The notes beneath the pieces are model-generated. The model was not told the origin of the DNA and made no database searches. It was given only the letters and a program-made list of their open reading frames with translations. 23,681 nt of DNA from CANIZL01 sp043788645 (GTDB taxonomy: Bacteria; Verrucomicrobiota; Verrucomicrobiia; Limisphaerales; UBA9464), in contig JAYVTS010000057.1 in assembly GCA_043788645.1 (NCBI GenBank), positions 1 to 23,681 of the forward strand, given 5' to 3'. How positions within the stretch are numbered: the first letter of the stretch is position 1; each line of letters opens with the position of its first letter. Position numbers and translations under genes: made by a program. This document shows, piece after piece, positions 15,334 through 23,226 of this stretch.

Positions 15334-16119
15334 ATGCTTCGCGCCCTTTACTCCTCAGCGACCGGAATGCAGTCGCAACAGACAAATCTCGATGTCATTG
15401 CCAACAACCTGGCCAACGTGAATACCACCGGGTTTAAGCGGGAAAAGGCCGAATTCCAGGATCTCCTCTACCAGACCGCACGCACCCCAGGTTCAGATCA
15501 GGGCAACGGAAATCAGCTTCAGACGGGCGTGCAAATCGGACATGGTTCTCGACTCGTCGCAACCTCCAAGGTTTTTACCACCGGCGAATTGACGGAGACG
15601 GGCGAAAAGATGGACGTGGCGATCCAAGGTGACGGATTCTTTGAAGTCCAATTGCCCGATGGTTCCAAAGCCTTTACCCGTGACGGAGCATTAAAAACGG
15701 GTTCGGACGGTCGAGTCACCACCAGTGAAGGTCTCGTCTTGCAAGGGGGATGGCAGCCCATTGCGGCCGGTACGACGGCCATTTCCATCTCACCGACCGG
15801 TGATGTGACCGCCTCGGGTTCGGGCACCGCCCAAAAATTCACGGTCCAGGCCGTTCGCTTTGCCAATCCTTCAGGCCTCCAAAGCATGGGCCGAAATCTC
15901 TACAAGGAGACCACCGCCTCGGGAACTCCTGAGGTCGGGACCCCGGGCGAAAACGGTTTCGGAACTCTCCAACAGGGCTATCTCGAAATGTCTAATGTCA
16001 AAGTCGTCGAGGAAATGGTGAATATGATCGTCGCCCAACGCGCTTATGAAGTAAATTCAAAAGCGGTTCAAGCCGCGGACGAAATGATGCAAATGAGCAA
16101 TAACCTACGCCGCGGATGA
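15334..16119 (+). CDS. flgG: Flagellar distal rod protein FlgG
   Basis: FlgG forms the distal rod. With the ATG at 15334 it is 261 aa, the family norm. The N-terminus MLRALYSSATGMQSQQTNLD and VIANNLANVNTTGFKR is diagnostic. The middle holds GDGFFEVQLPDGSKAFTRDG and the C-terminus VEEMVNMIVAQRAYEVNSKA with DEMMQMSNNLRR. The frame is open upstream to 15202, but that part overlaps flgF and has no family match. The start context gactATG has no Shine-Dalgarno sequence. Confidence 0.97.
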   Translation: MLRALYSSATGMQSQQTNLDVIANNLANVNTTGFKREKAEFQDLLYQTARTPGSDQGNGNQLQTGVQIGHGSRLVATSKVFTTGELTETGEKMDVAIQGDGFFEVQLPDGSKAFTRDGALKTGSDGRVTTSEGLVLQGGWQPIAAGTTAISISPTGDVTASGSGTAQKFTVQAVRFANPSGLQSMGRNLYKETTASGTPEVGTPGENGFGTLQQGYLEMSNVKVVEEMVNMIVAQRAYEVNSKAVQAADEMMQMSNNLRRG

Positions 16120-16172
16120 AATTTCCCCCGTTCTCTTTTGCCCTGAGTCAAATTCTTGGAGGGTTTCATTCT

Positions 16173-17120
16173 ATGATCCATTCGGTCGGACGCTTCCTAG
16201 TCACCAGCACTTTCGCGGCCTTCGTCGGTCTCGCAGGGGATTTAAATTCTTGGCAACTTCGACCCGCGGCGCAGGTCGATGGTTCCGGAATCTTGCTGGC
16301 CTCGGTGGTGGAATCCATACCGTCCGGACTCGGTCCGGTTCGCCTCGGAAACGCCCCGCCCGCGGGTCAATCCGTCGTCTTCACCCGAGCCCAAATGATT
16401 GATTTGCTGCAAAAAGCGGACCCTAGCCTATCAACCACCAACTGGGCCGGAGCGTCCCGGATCAAAATCACCCGTCGATCTCGCACTCTCGCAGATTCGG
16501 AAGTGAGGGATCTCGTCACCGCAGCTCTCCAAAAAGCCTATGTCAAAGACCGCGGCGAACTCGAACTACGCCTGACCAATCCTTGGACCCCCGTGGCGGT
16601 TCCAGATGAACTGTTAACGGTTAAAATCCTCGATCTGCCGACGATTGGTATTACCCCGAATTTCATTTTGCGCTTTGAACTAGCGTCTGGCTCCGAAACC
16701 GTTGGTCAGTGGCAAGTGCCGCTCCAGGCGCGGCTTTGGCGCGATGTCTGGGTTTCTGGCGCCAAGGCGCAACGCGGCGCAGTCCTCAAGGATTGTGAAC
16801 TCGTTCAAGAACGCCGCGATCTCCTCAGTCTTCGAGACCCGGTCGTCCACCTCAATCCCGACGATACCACGCTCGAACTCACCGAGAATCTAGCGGCCGG
16901 GACCCCCTTGACCCCGCGGTCTCTCCGGGTCCGTTCGGTGGTATTTCGGGGCCATGTTCTAGACGCCATTGTCCAAGAAGGCGGACTCGTCATCTCCGTC
17001 AAAGTTGAAGCCTTAGAAAACGGCGCCCCCGGACAGACCGTTCGAGTTCGAAATCTCAATTCCAAACGCGAATTTCGCGGCAAAGTTCAAAATGAAGAAA
17101 CCATTCTTGTCTCCCTTTAA
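16173..17120 (+). CDS. flgA: Flagellar P-ring assembly chaperone FlgA
   Basis: FlgA is a periplasmic chaperone for P-ring (FlgI) polymerisation. Two starts are credible. The ATG at 16173 has a strong GGAGG 10 nt upstream and begins directly with a signal peptide (MIHSVGRFLVTSTFAAFVGL), giving 315 aa; I prefer it. The ATG at 16116 overlaps the flgG stop (ATGA) and gives 334 aa, but places ~25 residues ahead of the signal. The C-terminal SAF-like part (about the last 140 residues) has WQVPLQARLWRDVWVSGAKA, then AGTPLTPRSLRV, and ends APGQTVRVRNLNSKREFRGK, the classic FlgA ending. Its end overlaps flgH by 29 nt. Confidence 0.88.
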   Translation: MIHSVGRFLVTSTFAAFVGLAGDLNSWQLRPAAQVDGSGILLASVVESIPSGLGPVRLGNAPPAGQSVVFTRAQMIDLLQKADPSLSTTNWAGASRIKITRRSRTLADSEVRDLVTAALQKAYVKDRGELELRLTNPWTPVAVPDELLTVKILDLPTIGITPNFILRFELASGSETVGQWQVPLQARLWRDVWVSGAKAQRGAVLKDCELVQERRDLLSLRDPVVHLNPDDTTLELTENLAAGTPLTPRSLRVRSVVFRGHVLDAIVQEGGLVISVKVEALENGAPGQTVRVRNLNSKREFRGKVQNEETILVSL

Positions 17121-17724
17121 TTCGCTCCCCATCGCGGTCGCACTGGCCCTGCTGTGCGCGTCAGCCTCGGCGGACTCCCTTTGGAACCAGCGGAGCTCCA
17201 CCTCGCTGATCTCCGTCAAACGCGCACGTTCCGTGGGCGATATCTTGACTATTCTCGTGCAGGAAAGCAACACCGCCACCAAGGAAAACAAGACCTCAAC
17301 CGCCAAGAGTTCCTCGGTAGACGCCAGCATCTCTAGTTTTCTGTACAACCCCGCCGCGAGCGGTTTACTGACAAAAGGTAGGACTCTACCGGCGATGAAA
17401 ATGTCCGGGGCAAATAATTTCGATGGGGGTGGAAAAATCAATAATTCCGAAACCATTCACGCCAATATTGCCGTTCGAGTCGTGGACGTCCTGCCCAATG
17501 GCAATCTAGTGGTCGAAGGGACACGTCAAACGTCGTTTTCAGGAGAAACCCAGGAAGCGGTACTTCGCGGGGTCGTTCGAGGCGAGGATGTGCAGGCAAA
17601 TAATACCGTCTATAGCTATAATATAGCCGATGCGACCATCAAATACGTCTCCAAGGGCGCGGTGACGGACTCCCAAAAGAAGAGCTGGTTCACGAGGGTT
17701 TGGGACAAAGTCTCACCATTCTAA
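17092..17724 (+). CDS. flgH: Flagellar L-ring protein FlgH
   Basis: FlgH forms the outer-membrane L-ring. It is 210 aa. The signal peptide (about residues 12-27) contains Cys22, but the preceding residues are A-L-L, which do not fit a lipobox; cleavage by signal peptidase I after ASA-SA looks more likely, so this FlgH may not be a lipoprotein as in Salmonella. Family blocks are SLISVKRARSVGDILTILVQ, ESNTATKENKT, ANIAVRVVDVLPNGNLVVEG and LRGVVRGEDVQANNTVYSYN. The start lies inside flgA, so translation is probably coupled. Confidence 0.95.
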   Translation: MKKPFLSPFNSLPIAVALALLCASASADSLWNQRSSTSLISVKRARSVGDILTILVQESNTATKENKTSTAKSSSVDASISSFLYNPAASGLLTKGRTLPAMKMSGANNFDGGGKINNSETIHANIAVRVVDVLPNGNLVVEGTRQTSFSGETQEAVLRGVVRGEDVQANNTVYSYNIADATIKYVSKGAVTDSQKKSWFTRVWDKVSPF

Positions 17725-17726
17725 TT

Positions 17727-18842
17727 ATGAGTTTCCGTCGCCTTTTCTTGCTCGCCGCGGTGGTCGCCGGGATTCTTGATCAGCCTGCCGCACTTGCGAT
17801 TGGCTCTCGGATTAAGGATTTAGTCATGATCGCCGGTGCCCGCGATAACCAGTTGGTAGGGTTCGGTCTCGTCGTCGGCCTCGCCGGCGATGGCGACAAA
17901 AACCCCGTGTACACCGTCCAAGCGATCGCTAACCTATTGCAGCGCTTCGGAATTACCGTTCCCGCGGCAACTCTTTCGTCAAAAAATGTCGCGGTGGTTA
18001 TGGTGACGGCGGAGATCCGAGCGTTCGTCAAAGAAGGGACTCGACTCGACGTGACGATTTCCTCGCTCGGTGATGCCAAGAGCCTGCAAGGCGGCGTGCT
18101 ACTACAATGCCCGCTCCAGGGGGCGAATGGCAAAGTCTATGCCGTCACTCAGGGCGCCATTGCGTTGGGAGGATTCCTGGGCGGAGCCGGCGGAGCGGGC
18201 GGAGCGACCGTGCAGAAGAATCATCCGACGGTCGCCAAAATTCCGGGTGGAGCGATTGTCGAATTGGAGATTCCCGCAGAAGTCGTCCGCAACAATTCGT
18301 TGGACCTCCTGCTCCGCGAGCCCGATTTCACGTCCGCCGCCCGAATGGCCGTTGCGATCAACGAAACCTTCGCTGGCCGTGCTCAGGCCATCGATTCAAT
18401 GACGGTACGAGTGCGAGTTCCCGATGGCATGGATCAGCACCCGGTGGAGTTTATTGCTCTCCTCGAAGCGATTGAGGTGACTCCAGACACGCCGGCCCGC
18501 GTGATTGTCAACGAGCGGACGGGAACCATTGTCGCTACTTCACGCATCCGAATTTCACCCTGCGCCGTTTCCCACGGAGAACTGACGATCACCGTCGCCT
18601 CGTCGCTGGATGTGTCCCAACCTAGCCCACTTAGTCGGGCGGGAACCACGGCGGTGACGCCGAGAACGGACACCAAGGTGAACGAGCCCAAGTCGTCGTT
18701 TCTCGTTCTACCGGAAATGCCCACCATTGAAAAAGTGGCGGCTGGACTCAATGCCATTGGAGTTACGCCGCGCGATATGATGTCGATTTTTCAGACGATG
18801 AAGGAAGCCGGCGCGCTCCAGGCTGAATTAATTATGCGTTAG
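17727..18842 (+). CDS. flgI: Flagellar P-ring protein FlgI
   Basis: FlgI forms the P-ring around the rod in the peptidoglycan layer. The ATG at 17727, 2 nt after flgH, gives 371 aa with a signal peptide ending near AALA; a TTG at 17700 within flgH is less likely. Conserved blocks are RIKDLVMIAGARDNQLVGFG, LVVGLAGDGDK, VAVVMVTAEIRAFVKEGTRL, DVTISSLGDAKSLQGGVLLQ and AVTQGAIALGGF, then INETFAGRAQAID and RVIVNERTGTIVATSRIRIS. The ending GVTPRDMMSIFQTMKEAGAL is typical. Full length. Confidence 0.97.
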   Translation: MSFRRLFLLAAVVAGILDQPAALAIGSRIKDLVMIAGARDNQLVGFGLVVGLAGDGDKNPVYTVQAIANLLQRFGITVPAATLSSKNVAVVMVTAEIRAFVKEGTRLDVTISSLGDAKSLQGGVLLQCPLQGANGKVYAVTQGAIALGGFLGGAGGAGGATVQKNHPTVAKIPGGAIVELEIPAEVVRNNSLDLLLREPDFTSAARMAVAINETFAGRAQAIDSMTVRVRVPDGMDQHPVEFIALLEAIEVTPDTPARVIVNERTGTIVATSRIRISPCAVSHGELTITVASSLDVSQPSPLSRAGTTAVTPRTDTKVNEPKSSFLVLPEMPTIEKVAAGLNAIGVTPRDMMSIFQTMKEAGALQAELIMR

Positions 18843-18845
18843 ACC

Positions 18846-19196
18846 ATGGAAATCGCGACGTTATCACGGAAGGTCAAGGCCACTGACTTGCCCCTAGAGA
18901 AACTAGCGGGTAATTCCCACGTCTCCCAGGAAGAGAAGGTTGCGGAGGTGGGCCGCCAGTTTGAAGCCATCCTACTCCGGAATATATTAGCTCAGGCCCA
19001 CAAATCCGCTTTTTCATCCAGTCAAAAGAAGGAATCCACCAGTGATGGCATCTACCAGGATATGCTGACCAACAATCTCGCCGAGCAGATCAGCCGCACG
19101 GGGTCGTTGGGGCTTGCCGCCAGCTGGAAAGAACAACTCGGCCATGAGCTTGCCGAGGCAACGCCGCATCCGAAAATGGAGACTAAGTCGCTATGA
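18846..19196 (+). CDS. flgJ: Rod-binding protein FlgJ, single-domain
   Basis: This 116-aa protein corresponds to the N-terminal rod-binding domain of FlgJ: EEKVAEVGRQFEAILLRNIL, then DGIYQDMLTNNLAEQISRTG and LGLAASWKEQL. FlgJ acts as a scaffold or cap for rod growth. The C-terminal muramidase domain of gammaproteobacterial FlgJ is missing, which is common outside that group and implies that a separate lytic enzyme opens the peptidoglycan. It begins 3 nt after flgI and overlaps flgN by 4 nt (ATGA). Confidence 0.92.
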   Translation: MEIATLSRKVKATDLPLEKLAGNSHVSQEEKVAEVGRQFEAILLRNILAQAHKSAFSSSQKKESTSDGIYQDMLTNNLAEQISRTGSLGLAASWKEQLGHELAEATPHPKMETKSL

Positions 19197-19723
19197 TCGG
19201 CTCCAACAACACCGTGGATCATTCCGTACTCTCCAAGTTACAGACTCTCATCGAAGCACTGCGCGACGAATTGCAGCAATATGGTGAGATGCTGGCCCGC
19301 CTGGATACCCAGCAGGAAACGATTATGCAACGTGCCTCCGATGAATTGCTTCAGACGGTCGCCCAAATCGAAGAACACGGACTCGTCCTCCAAACCTCAC
19401 GCCGTCGTCGAGAGGCGTGTCAGCAGGAAACCTCGCTCACGCTCGCCTTGCCGATGATCGCGACTTTCCAAGAAATTATCCCCCGCCTACCGGAAGATTA
19501 CCGCCCGTTGGTCGGCGCATTGGTCCAGGAAAATAACGAGTTGCTCGTTCGAGTTCAGCAACGAGCCCGCCAAAATCATCTCTTGCTCTTTCGAACTCTG
19601 GAGCTGATGCAGAAATTCATCAACACCCTCCTTCCTCCGACCGGATCGCCGGTTTACGACGCGAGCGGCCAAGGGCGAGGCGGCGGCCTTCCGATGCGTT
19701 CCCTGTACGAAGCCATTGGCTGA
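19193..19723 (+). CDS. flgN: FlgN-type export chaperone
   Basis: FlgN is the cytosolic chaperone for the hook-filament junction proteins FlgK and FlgL. This 176-aa protein is helical and rich in Gln, Glu and Leu, with long heptad-like stretches: ALRDELQQYGEMLARLD, then LLQTVAQIEEHGLVLQTSRR and LVQENNELLVRVQQRARQNH, as in the FlgN Pfam family. The C-terminal ~30 residues are Gly/Pro-rich and flexible, where FlgN binds its substrates. It directly precedes flgK and flgL and overlaps flgJ. Sequence conservation in this family is weak, so context carries part of the assignment. Confidence 0.85.
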   Translation: MIGSNNTVDHSVLSKLQTLIEALRDELQQYGEMLARLDTQQETIMQRASDELLQTVAQIEEHGLVLQTSRRRREACQQETSLTLALPMIATFQEIIPRLPEDYRPLVGALVQENNELLVRVQQRARQNHLLLFRTLELMQKFINTLLPPTGSPVYDASGQGRGGGLPMRSLYEAIG

Positions 19724-19738
19724 TACCCGATTATCTAT

Positions 19739-21151
19739 ATGCTCGGACTTTTTGGCACTCTCAATCTCGGCACCCGGGCTCTCGTTGCGCATCAACAAGG
19801 GGTTCAGGTTGCGGGACACAATCTCGCCAACGTCAACAACCCCGCCTACGCCCGACAGCGGCTCAATCTCCAAACCTCCACACCGATTGGGGACTCGGCT
19901 GGTATTCTCGGGACCGGGGTCGACGCGGGGTCGATTGTCAGCCTTCGCGATAGCCTCGTAGACGAGGAAATGACGTCCGAGACCAGCCTCACCGGTTCGT
20001 TGGAATCCCAACAAAACGCCGTTCGAAATGCACAAACCAATCTGGGGGAACAAGTCGATCAAACCACCGGAACCTCCGGCTCTGGCGGAAGCCACAGTCT
20101 TGCCGATGGACTCGCCAATTTCTTTGATGGATTTCAGAAAGTTTCCTCCGATCCGACGTCGCTTGCCGCACGTCAAGTGCTCCTAGGCTCGGCCGCCAGT
20201 CTCACCACCCAGTTCAATCTGATTGACCATCGGCTCGGGGCTCTTAACACCGCCCTGAACACTCAGGTCCAGACCGAGGTTTCCCAGGCGAACGCCTTGA
20301 TTGGCGATATCTCGGGACTGAATAGTCAGATTTCAAAAGCCGAAAGTCGTTCTGGAGATGTCGCCAACGATCTCCGGGATTTACGCCAAAAGAAATTAGA
20401 AAATCTTGCTCATTTAGTGAAGATCGATTCCAGCACGGACGATCACGGAAGCCTCCAAGTCTCCGTCGGTGGGAGTCTTCTGATTACTGGCAATCAAATT
20501 CAAGACACTTTGGCCAGTTATGATGGCGGTGGCGGCCAATTGCTCGTACGCACCGCCACGAGCGGCACCAATCTAAGCCTGACCGGAGGCAGCCTCCACG
20601 GCACCATTACGGCTCGCGACGGTGCGGTAGCCGACCTGCGACGTGACTTAAACAGTCTCGCTCACGAGCTGATTGCGAACGTCAATAGCATTTATAGCAA
20701 CGGATATGATCTTTCGGGAAGTACGGGGCAGGCCTTTTTCTCGGGAACCAACGCAGCGGATATTCAGGTCAACGCAAGTCTGCGGGCTGATCCGAGACGC
20801 CTCCAAGCTGCTGGGGCGGCAGGCGCCACCGGAAATAATACGGTCGCCCTGGCGGTGGCCCAATTCGCGACCCAACCCGTGGCTTCACTTTCTAATCAGA
20901 CGATCAGCCAAAATTATAGCAAAACAGTCAGTGGCTTAGGTGAAGCACTCGCCACACTCAATACCCAGCAGGCAGATCAGCAGGTGGTCACGACGATGTT
21001 AACGACCCAACGAAACTCCCTGAGCGGAGTCTCTTTGGACGAGGAAATGACTGATTTAACTCGATTTCAAAAGGCATTCGCGGCGTCTGCTCGCTTGATC
21101 ACCACGGTCGATGACATGCTGGATACGGTCATTAACCTCAAGCGCGGCTAG
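19739..21151 (+). CDS. flgK: Hook-filament junction protein FlgK (HAP1)
   Basis: FlgK is the first junction protein between hook and filament. It is 470 aa. The N-terminus LGTRALVAHQQGVQVAGHNL followed by ANVNNPAYARQR is diagnostic. The middle has the coiled-coil segment of HAP1 (ANALIGDISGLNSQISKAES) and DLRDLRQKKLENLAHLVKI. The C-terminal block is VSLDEEMTDLTRFQKAFAAS, then ARLITTVDDMLDTVINLKRG. It is shorter than the 553-aa Salmonella protein, mainly in the variable central domain. The start context is ctatATG with no Shine-Dalgarno sequence. Confidence 0.96.
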   Translation: MLGLFGTLNLGTRALVAHQQGVQVAGHNLANVNNPAYARQRLNLQTSTPIGDSAGILGTGVDAGSIVSLRDSLVDEEMTSETSLTGSLESQQNAVRNAQTNLGEQVDQTTGTSGSGGSHSLADGLANFFDGFQKVSSDPTSLAARQVLLGSAASLTTQFNLIDHRLGALNTALNTQVQTEVSQANALIGDISGLNSQISKAESRSGDVANDLRDLRQKKLENLAHLVKIDSSTDDHGSLQVSVGGSLLITGNQIQDTLASYDGGGGQLLVRTATSGTNLSLTGGSLHGTITARDGAVADLRRDLNSLAHELIANVNSIYSNGYDLSGSTGQAFFSGTNAADIQVNASLRADPRRLQAAGAAGATGNNTVALAVAQFATQPVASLSNQTISQNYSKTVSGLGEALATLNTQQADQQVVTTMLTTQRNSLSGVSLDEEMTDLTRFQKAFAASARLITTVDDMLDTVINLKRG

Positions 21152-21190
21152 GAGGACTCCGTTTATTGTTGGGCATTAACCGAATAATCT

Positions 21191-22126
21191 ATGCGAGTCA
21201 CCGGAAACACTTTCTCCAATTCGCTGGCGAGTCAACTTGGTTATTTGACGGCACAACAGGCCAAGTTGCAAACCCAAGTTTCTACGGGCCAACGGATTCA
21301 ATCACCGGAGGACGATCCCGCCGCTCTGCGTCGCGTCATGGATCTGCAGTCCAACGCTCGCTCCCTCGCTCAGTATCAACAAAACCAGGTTCATCAGAAG
21401 GACGTGGCCACCCTTTCTTATGGGGCCATTCAATCTCTGAAAAAGGTCTCGGATCGCGCCAACGAGATTGCAACTCTAGCGGATGGGCTTAAATCGCCGA
21501 ACGAACTCAAGGCCTACGCGAACGAAATCGACGGCATGATCCAACTCGGACTCCAGGCGGCTAATCGGAAGCAGGGAAATAATTATCTCTTTGGCGGAAC
21601 CCAAACGAGCCAAGCCCCTTTCGTAGCGGCTATGGACGCGAGTGGAAACGTCACCGCGGTCGAGTATCACGGTAATTCCGATCAGGCACTTACCGAAATT
21701 GCCGAAGGAGTGACGCTGAGTGCCCAGGTCCCCGGCGCCAACTCAGATCCCAACAACGTTCGAGGCCTCATCACGGACGCTGGGTCGGGAGCTGACTTGT
21801 TTAGTCATCTCATCTCCCTACGCCAACACTTGTTGGCAGGGGATACAGCGGCTATTGCCTCGACGGATCGAGCACAATTGGCTCAAGACGAAGACAATGT
21901 GGTTTACCATTTGAGTGCCAATGGGGCGACGCAGGCCCGACTGGAATCCATGGCCGCAAGCTCCGCGGATCAAAGCCAAAACTTCACCCGGCAGGTTTCT
22001 GAAGAGACGGGCGTGGATATAGCCGCCACCATTGTTCAATTGACGCAGGCGCAAAGTACCTATCAGGCGGCCCTGCAGAGCGGCGCGAAGATCCTGACCA
22101 TGTCCCTGATGGATTATTTGCGCTAG
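21191..22126 (+). CDS. flgL: Hook-filament junction protein FlgL (HAP3)
   Basis: FlgL is the second junction protein, related to flagellin. It is 311 aa, the usual length. The N-terminus MRVTGNTFSNSLASQLGYLT, TQVSTGQRIQSPEDDPAALR and VMDLQSNARSLAQYQQNQ fits flagellin-N/FlgL. The middle FlgL marker NRKQGNNYLFGGTQTSQAPF is present, and the C-terminus (ETGVDIAATIVQLTQAQSTY, QAALQSGAKILTMSLMDYLR) matches. A GGAGGA lies ~35 nt upstream, too far to serve this ATG; the start context is atctATG. This is the last flagellar gene in the window. Confidence 0.96.
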   Translation: MRVTGNTFSNSLASQLGYLTAQQAKLQTQVSTGQRIQSPEDDPAALRRVMDLQSNARSLAQYQQNQVHQKDVATLSYGAIQSLKKVSDRANEIATLADGLKSPNELKAYANEIDGMIQLGLQAANRKQGNNYLFGGTQTSQAPFVAAMDASGNVTAVEYHGNSDQALTEIAEGVTLSAQVPGANSDPNNVRGLITDAGSGADLFSHLISLRQHLLAGDTAAIASTDRAQLAQDEDNVVYHLSANGATQARLESMAASSADQSQNFTRQVSEETGVDIAATIVQLTQAQSTYQAALQSGAKILTMSLMDYLR

Positions 22127-22127
22127 A

Positions 22128-22169
22128 CGGTCCCGGATCGCCGTCATTCGACTGGACCGAAATTTTTTT
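22128..22169 (+). terminator. Possible intrinsic terminator after flgL
   Basis: CGGTCC (22128-22133) pairs with GGACCG (22154-22159), and AAA plus seven T residues follow at once (22160-22169). The stem is only 6 bp and the loop is 20 nt, so efficiency is doubtful. It begins 2 nt after the flgL stop, where the flagellar cluster ends. Confidence 0.45.
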
Positions 22170-22360
22170 CCTCATCCACCGGCCCTCCGTTCTTCTGTTG
22201 GCGCTCCAGAAAAATCTTCGATTCATCGACTCAACGAAAGTAAAACCAGAATCCGGATAGGCAAAGACTCAGCCCGGTTCAACGTCCACCTGCCGACTTC
22301 GCATAACTTTGCAGGAACGATTGGTCGCTGGTAGTCTGGAGGGTCGAAATAAGTATCACC

Positions 22361-22660
22361 ATGAATCCAGCACCTAACCTCACCCAGCGTCCGCCGCGTA
22401 GCCCGCGCGTGCGGCTCGGCGGCTACGTCATCCTCGCACGCGGGCTCGACAAGGGCCGCGCCGAACTCGCCGATACGGCGGGCGAATACAAATACAACAA
22501 CCCGATGGATCGGCACTGGTTCCGTTACACGGGGACTCTCTATAAGATCGTTCTGATACTCTTTCGCCCAGATCTCGGTGGCCTGCCGTGGCACGTCAGG
22601 AATCGACCGCCCGACATTCGCCAGCAGACAACTGTGTTTGAGCCCAGTCTAAACGTTTGA
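22361..22660 (+). pseudogene. Truncated DUF5069-family gene remnant
   Basis: The first ~58 residues resemble the N-terminus of DUF5069 proteins known from Verrucomicrobiota and Planctomycetota: NLTQRPPRSPRVRLGGYVIL, then LDKGRAELADTAGEYKYNNP. Family members are, from memory, ~140-160 aa. Here similarity appears to stop near position 22540 (FRYTG) and the remaining ~40 residues look unrelated, as if foreign sequence had replaced the 3' part. On the minus strand, 22541-22650 can be read as an open stretch (RSIPDVPRQATEIWAKEYQN and flanks) that I cannot identify. The function of DUF5069 is unknown. This is called a remnant rather than an intact gene. Confidence 0.6.
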
Positions 22661-22680
22661 AGAACTCCGGTCGGAGTTCT
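22661..22680. repeat. Near-perfect inverted repeat downstream of the DUF5069 remnant
   Basis: AGAACTCCG-GT-CGGAGTTCT has 9-bp perfect arms around 2 nt, immediately after the TGA at 22658-22660 and next to an 8-bp palindrome AAACGTTT (22651-22658). No T-tract follows on either strand. It could be the edge of a small mobile or repeated sequence. Confidence 0.5.
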
Positions 22681-22855
22681 CGTTGGTCTTCCAAAAAGCT
22701 TTCCAACCAGTGACCTAAGCAAATCTCGCTGGTCGCCGGAGAGTCAAGTTCCTGCTATCAGTAGTTCAGTTTAGCTCAGGATATCGGTGGCACTGCGGCC
22801 GCTGGCCCCGGATAAGTGAGCTTTACAAGTCCTGAGCGGTTCCGATATTCTCCCC

Positions 22856-23215
22856 ATGAATGCTTGCTTCGGTGAAGCGGAGGTAGAGTTGATCTCTGGG
22901 CAGATCAGGAGTCGGTTCAGCAGCCACGTTGGCGAGTTAAACGACGATTTTTGCGCGCCCTACCGGCAGTTCGCAGGGCAGCTCTGTGAAGGTTTGGAGG
23001 TTTGTGCCGGGTTTGTGGCCCAGTCGGCGAGGCATGAGGACGACCTAGCGGTCATCGCCGACAATTGGCGGGCGATGGGTAAAAGTTGTGACCAAAGCTT
23101 GGTTTTGCTTCAGAATCTGCGCGAAAAACACCCTAATTGTGGCGCAGAATACTACATGGATCGGGTTTTGGACCTCAAAAGCCGGTGTCAGCGATTGTGC
23201 GAGATGCACAGTTGA
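22856..23215 (+). CDS. Uncharacterised Cys-rich 119-aa protein
   Basis: I do not recognise this protein. It starts at an ATG with no clear Shine-Dalgarno sequence and runs 119 codons. The product is acidic to neutral and looks all-helical, with eight cysteines spread along it (residues 4, 33, 44, 50, 78, 95, 111, 115). It has no signal peptide or membrane helix, so disulfides are not expected in the cytosol; metal binding or chance are alternatives. The next small ORF begins 11 nt after its stop, so the two probably form one unit. Coding status rests on length, start and the paired arrangement. Confidence 0.5.
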   Translation: MNACFGEAEVELISGQIRSRFSSHVGELNDDFCAPYRQFAGQLCEGLEVCAGFVAQSARHEDDLAVIADNWRAMGKSCDQSLVLLQNLREKHPNCGAEYYMDRVLDLKSRCQRLCEMHS

Positions 23216-23226
23216 CGCATGTGCCT

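Noticed and set aside
21166..21492. TTG-started frame behind the GGAGGA upstream of flgL
   Set aside because: The SD spacing is good, but the frame overlaps flgL out of phase and the product has no recognisable features.
1..22126. Many minus-strand and alternative-frame open frames of 60-230 codons
   Set aside because: All lie over well-supported flagellar genes and show no family motifs; they are expected by chance in GC-rich coding DNA.
22764..22790. tRNA-like string TTTAGCTCAGG
   Set aside because: It resembles a tRNA D-arm, but no acceptor stem, anticodon arm or T-arm can be formed around it.
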